Source: DASXTC01 sp036505635 (GTDB lineage: Bacteria > Acidobacteriota > Polarisedimenticolia > JACPZX01 > DASXTC01). Taken from it: a DNA stretch of 14,211 nt. Of the stretch, positions 12,353 through 14,211 are shown one piece after another (the stretch's first letter is position 1; each line of letters begins with the position of its first letter). The stretch spans positions 1 through 14,211 of the forward strand of contig DASXTC010000022.1 of assembly GCA_036505635.1 (NCBI GenBank). The letters run 5' to 3'. The notes under the pieces were generated by a model. The model was not told where the DNA came from, ran no database searches, and worked only from the letters and a program-made list of their open reading frames with translations. Position numbers and translations under genes: made by a program.

Positions 12353-12993
12353 AGCGCGAGGATCTCTTCGAGCTTCCGCGCGCCCGCCTCGGTCAGCACC
12401 AGCCAGTCGTGTCGCAGGAGGTCGACGATGTTGACCCCGGACGCCAGCCCGACCTTCCAGTCGGGCAGGTTGCGCACCGCCAGCTCCAGGTTGCGCGCCA
12501 CCGGCTCGTCCAGCACCAGGACGCTGCCCTGCACGCCGAGCCCCGCGATCCGGGTCACGAAGGCCTTCGTCCTGTGCGACTCGAGAGCCAGCTGATCGAT
12601 CACGACCATCCGTCCATCCCTGTGCTTCTGCGAGAGGGCGACCCTGAGCGCCCCGGCCCGCTTGCGCCTCGGGAACGCGTAGGCGTACGACCTGGGCGTC
12701 GGCCCGTGCACCGTGCCGCCATGGCGCCACAGAGGCGATCGGATCGAGCCGATGCGCGCGCGGCCGGTCTTCTTCTGCTTCCAGAGCTTCCGCCCGCTGC
12801 CGCTCACCTCGGCCCTCGTCTTGGTGTCATGGGTGCCGCTGCGTCCGGCCGCCATGTAGGCGTTCACGGCCTCCCAGACCAGCGGCCGGTTCGGCTCCAC
12901 GTCGAAGATCTCCCCGCTGAGCGAGATCTCCCGCCCGTCGCCTCTGTCCAGCGTCCTGACCACCACCGTGGTGTTCGTGTCGACCGACGACAT
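12349..12993 (-). CDS. rplD: 50S ribosomal protein L4 (uL4)
   Basis: L4 has a globular surface domain and a long loop that reaches the tunnel constriction; in enterobacteria it also represses the S10 operon. In the 214 residues the loop is clear at about 60-105 (RAEVSGSGRKLWKQKKTGRARIGSIRSPLWRHGGTVHGPTPRSYAYAFPRRKR), and the globular part includes SVLVLDEPVARNLELAVRNLP and VNIVDLLRHDWLVLTEAGARKLEEIL. TTG 12996 and ATG 12993 are adjacent; GGAG at 12999-13002 is five bases from the ATG, so ATG is preferred. It lies 20 nt after rplC and its stop overlaps rplW. Confidence 0.98.
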   Translation of the reverse strand: MSSVDTNTTVVVRTLDRGDGREISLSGEIFDVEPNRPLVWEAVNAYMAAGRSGTHDTKTRAEVSGSGRKLWKQKKTGRARIGSIRSPLWRHGGTVHGPTPRSYAYAFPRRKRAGALRVALSQKHRDGRMVVIDQLALESHRTKAFVTRIAGLGVQGSVLVLDEPVARNLELAVRNLPDWKVGLASGVNIVDLLRHDWLVLTEAGARKLEEILAL

Positions 12994-13013
12994 CAACGCT
13001 CCCCCGGGCCCGA

Positions 13014-13706
13014 CTATCTCTTGGCGGCCCGCGCCTTACGGATCAGCAACAGCGTGCCCCTCGCGCCGGGCACGGCTCCTCTCACCATCAGGAGGCCGTT
13101 CTCCAGATCGACTTGCACCACCTTGAGGTTCTTGACCGTGACCCGATCCGAGCCCATGTGGCCCCCCATCCGCATCCCCTTGAAGACGCGCGACGGATAG
13201 GCCGAAGAGCCGATCGAACCCGGTGCACGGTGAAACATCGAACCGTGCGAGCCGGCGCCCCCCTTGAAGTGGTGCCGCTTCATCACCCCCGCAAACCCCT
13301 TGCCCTTGCTCACGCCGATCACGTCGACGTACCCGGTCTGGCTGAACAGGTCCACCTTGACCTGGTCGCCCACGTTGACCGCCGCGGGCGCATCGGCTTC
13401 CGGCTCGGCGCCGCCTCCCGCGGCCGCTGTGGCGGCCGAGTAGCCGACCTCGCGCAGCGTCCTGAGCGGCGGGAGGTTCTTGCTCTCGAACTGTCCCCGC
13501 AGGGGCTTGCGTAGCTTCGAGCGGGAGAACTTCTCGACCAGCCCGAGCTGCACGGCCTCGTAGCCGTCCTTCTGCCGGGTGCGCATGCCCACCACGATGC
13601 AGGGACCCGCCCTCAGGACGGTCACGGGGACGACGGCGCCGTCCTCCGCGAAGACCTGCGTCATCCCCACCTTGCGTCCGATCAGACCCTCGATACCGGC
13701 AGACAT
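13014..13706 (-). CDS. rplC: 50S ribosomal protein L3 (uL3) with Ala/Gly-rich insert
   Basis: L3 is an early 50S assembly protein that approaches the peptidyl transferase centre. The 230 residues begin MSAGIEGLIGRKVGMTQVFAEDGAVVPVTVLRAGPC and carry the signature VIGVSKGKGFAGVMKRHHFKGGAGSHGS (129-156), followed by GSIGSSAYPSRVFKGMRMGGHMG. Residues about 91-109 (AATAAAGGGAEPEADAPAA) form a low-complexity, mildly acidic insert before the conserved VGDQVKVDLF, which accounts for the length above the usual 205-215. The frame is open upstream to 13745, but that part is rpsJ in another frame; ATG 13704-13706 has AGGGGA six bases upstream. It lies 10 nt after rpsJ. Confidence 0.98.
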   Translation of the reverse strand: MSAGIEGLIGRKVGMTQVFAEDGAVVPVTVLRAGPCIVVGMRTRQKDGYEAVQLGLVEKFSRSKLRKPLRGQFESKNLPPLRTLREVGYSAATAAAGGGAEPEADAPAAVNVGDQVKVDLFSQTGYVDVIGVSKGKGFAGVMKRHHFKGGAGSHGSMFHRAPGSIGSSAYPSRVFKGMRMGGHMGSDRVTVKNLKVVQVDLENGLLMVRGAVPGARGTLLLIRKARAAKR

Positions 13707-13716
13707 CGGCTGTCCC

Positions 13717-14037
13717 CTACTGCCCGAAAGCCTTGATCTCGACATCGACCCCGGCCGGAAGATCCAGCTTCATGAGCGCGTCGACCGTCTGGGGCGTCGG
13801 CTCGAGGATGTCGAGAAGCCTCTTGTGTGTCCTGATCTCGAACTGTTCCCGGGACTTCTTGTCCACGTGCGGCGACCTGAGCACGCAGTACATGCTCCGG
13901 ACGGTGGGCAGAGGGATCGGCCCGGCCACGCGCGCGCCCGTCCTCCTGGCCGTGTCCACGATCTCGGAGGTGGACTGGTCCAGTATCCGGTGATCGTAGG
14001 CCTTGAGACGGATCCTGATCTTTTCCTTGACGGGCAT
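13717..14037 (-). CDS. rpsJ: 30S ribosomal protein S10 (uS10, NusE)
   Basis: S10 is a 30S head protein that also acts as NusE in transcription antitermination, linking ribosome and RNA polymerase through NusB and NusG. The 106 residues read EKIRIRLKAYDHRILDQSTSEIVDTARRTGARVAGPIPLPT (5-45), then YCVLRSPHVDKKSREQFEIRTHKRLLDILEPTPQTVDALMKLDLPAGVDVEIKAFGQ. The family signature and length are normal; VRSMYCVL stands where KRERYTVL-like sequence is common. The ATG start at 14035-14037 has AGGAG about ten bases upstream. It follows tuf by only 23 nt, so there is no room for a long S10 leader of the enterobacterial kind. Confidence 0.99.
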   Translation of the reverse strand: MPVKEKIRIRLKAYDHRILDQSTSEIVDTARRTGARVAGPIPLPTVRSMYCVLRSPHVDKKSREQFEIRTHKRLLDILEPTPQTVDALMKLDLPAGVDVEIKAFGQ

Positions 14038-14060
14038 CTGCGCTCAGCTCCTGTCTGACG

Positions 14061-14211
14061 CTACTCCAGAATGTCCACGACGGTGCCGGCGCCCACGGTC
14101 CTGCCCCCCTCGCGGATGGCGAACCTCAGACCCTTGTCCATCGCAATGGGCGTGATGAGCTGGATCGTCAGGTTCAGGTTGTCACCCGGCATCACCATCT
14201 CCACGCCATCC
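14061..14211 (-). CDS. tuf: Elongation factor Tu, C-terminal 49 residues; 5' part beyond the window
   Basis: EF-Tu delivers aminoacyl-tRNA to the ribosome as a GTP complex. Only the end of domain 3 is visible. Reading the minus strand gives DGVEMVMPGDNLNLTIQLI, then TPIAMDKGLRFAIREGGRTV and GAGTVVDILE before a TAG stop. This matches the extremely conserved C-terminus of bacterial EF-Tu, including GLRFAIREGGRTVGAG. The position just upstream of rpsJ is the common str-S10 junction, so this copy is probably the one downstream of fusA, but the window does not show that. Confidence 0.97.
   Translation of the reverse strand, partial: DGVEMVMPGDNLNLTIQLITPIAMDKGLRFAIREGGRTVGAGTVVDILE

Noticed and set aside
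10874..12595. A 573-codon open frame on the plus strand opposite rpsS, rplB and rplW
   Set aside because: Same artefact: it is antisense to three certain ribosomal genes, has low-information composition, and no ribosome binding site or family motif was seen.
1..14211. A hidden novel system, mobile element, CRISPR array, tRNA or riboswitch
   Set aside because: Thirty conserved genes fill the window with gaps of at most about 42 nt. No repeated units, inverted terminal repeats, tRNA-like cloverleaf or long untranslated stretch was seen on either strand.

Overview
The window is a single uninterrupted block of 30 genes, all on the minus strand, so transcription runs from the right edge to the left. 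It is the bacterial S10-spc-alpha ribosomal protein supercluster. In transcription order it holds tuf (3' end only), rpsJ, rplC, rplD, rplW, rplB, rpsS, rplV, rpsC, rplP, rpmC, rpsQ, rplN, rplX, rplE, rpsN (zinc type), rpsH, rplF, rplR, rpsE, rpmD, rplO, secY, adk, map, infA, rpmJ, rpsM, rpsK and rpsD (5' part only). The gene order is the classical one. No mobile element, tRNA, rRNA, CRISPR array, pseudogene or foreign gene interrupts it.

The DNA is GC-rich with strong G/C preference at third codon positions. This produces many long but meaningless open frames on the plus strand. Ribosome binding sites are mostly of GGAGG type. The secY-adk-map-infA-rpmJ-rpsM-rpsK-rpsD order, the zinc-type S14 and the presence of L29 and L30 fit a high-GC bacterium such as an Acidobacteriota-like or related, possibly uncultivated, lineage. 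That placement is an inference from general character and has not been computed.

Region by region: 14061-14211 is the EF-Tu C-terminus. 8644-14037 is the S10-type block, encoding small- and large-subunit proteins around the peptide exit tunnel and the subunit head. 4451-8647 is the spc-type block. 3075-4454 encodes the translocon channel SecY. 1377-3078 holds adenylate kinase, methionine aminopeptidase and IF1. 1-1350 holds L36, S13, S11 and the start of S4. The genes thus cover ribosome assembly, initiation, elongation, secretion of nascent chains and removal of their initiator methionine. No gap between genes exceeds about 42 nt, and many junctions are 1-8 nt stop/start overlaps. No promoter or terminator can be supported inside the window. 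rpoA and rplQ (left) and fusA/rpsG/rpsL (right) are expected outside it.

I did not find a previously undescribed system. The observations worth a second look are small: an Asp-to-Gly change in the Adk AMP-site motif, complete zinc sites in several proteins, lineage-specific extensions and insertions in L3, L22, L24, L30 and S17, a TTG start for rpsC, tandem in-frame stops between rplW and rplB, and a possible hairpin over the infA ribosome binding site.
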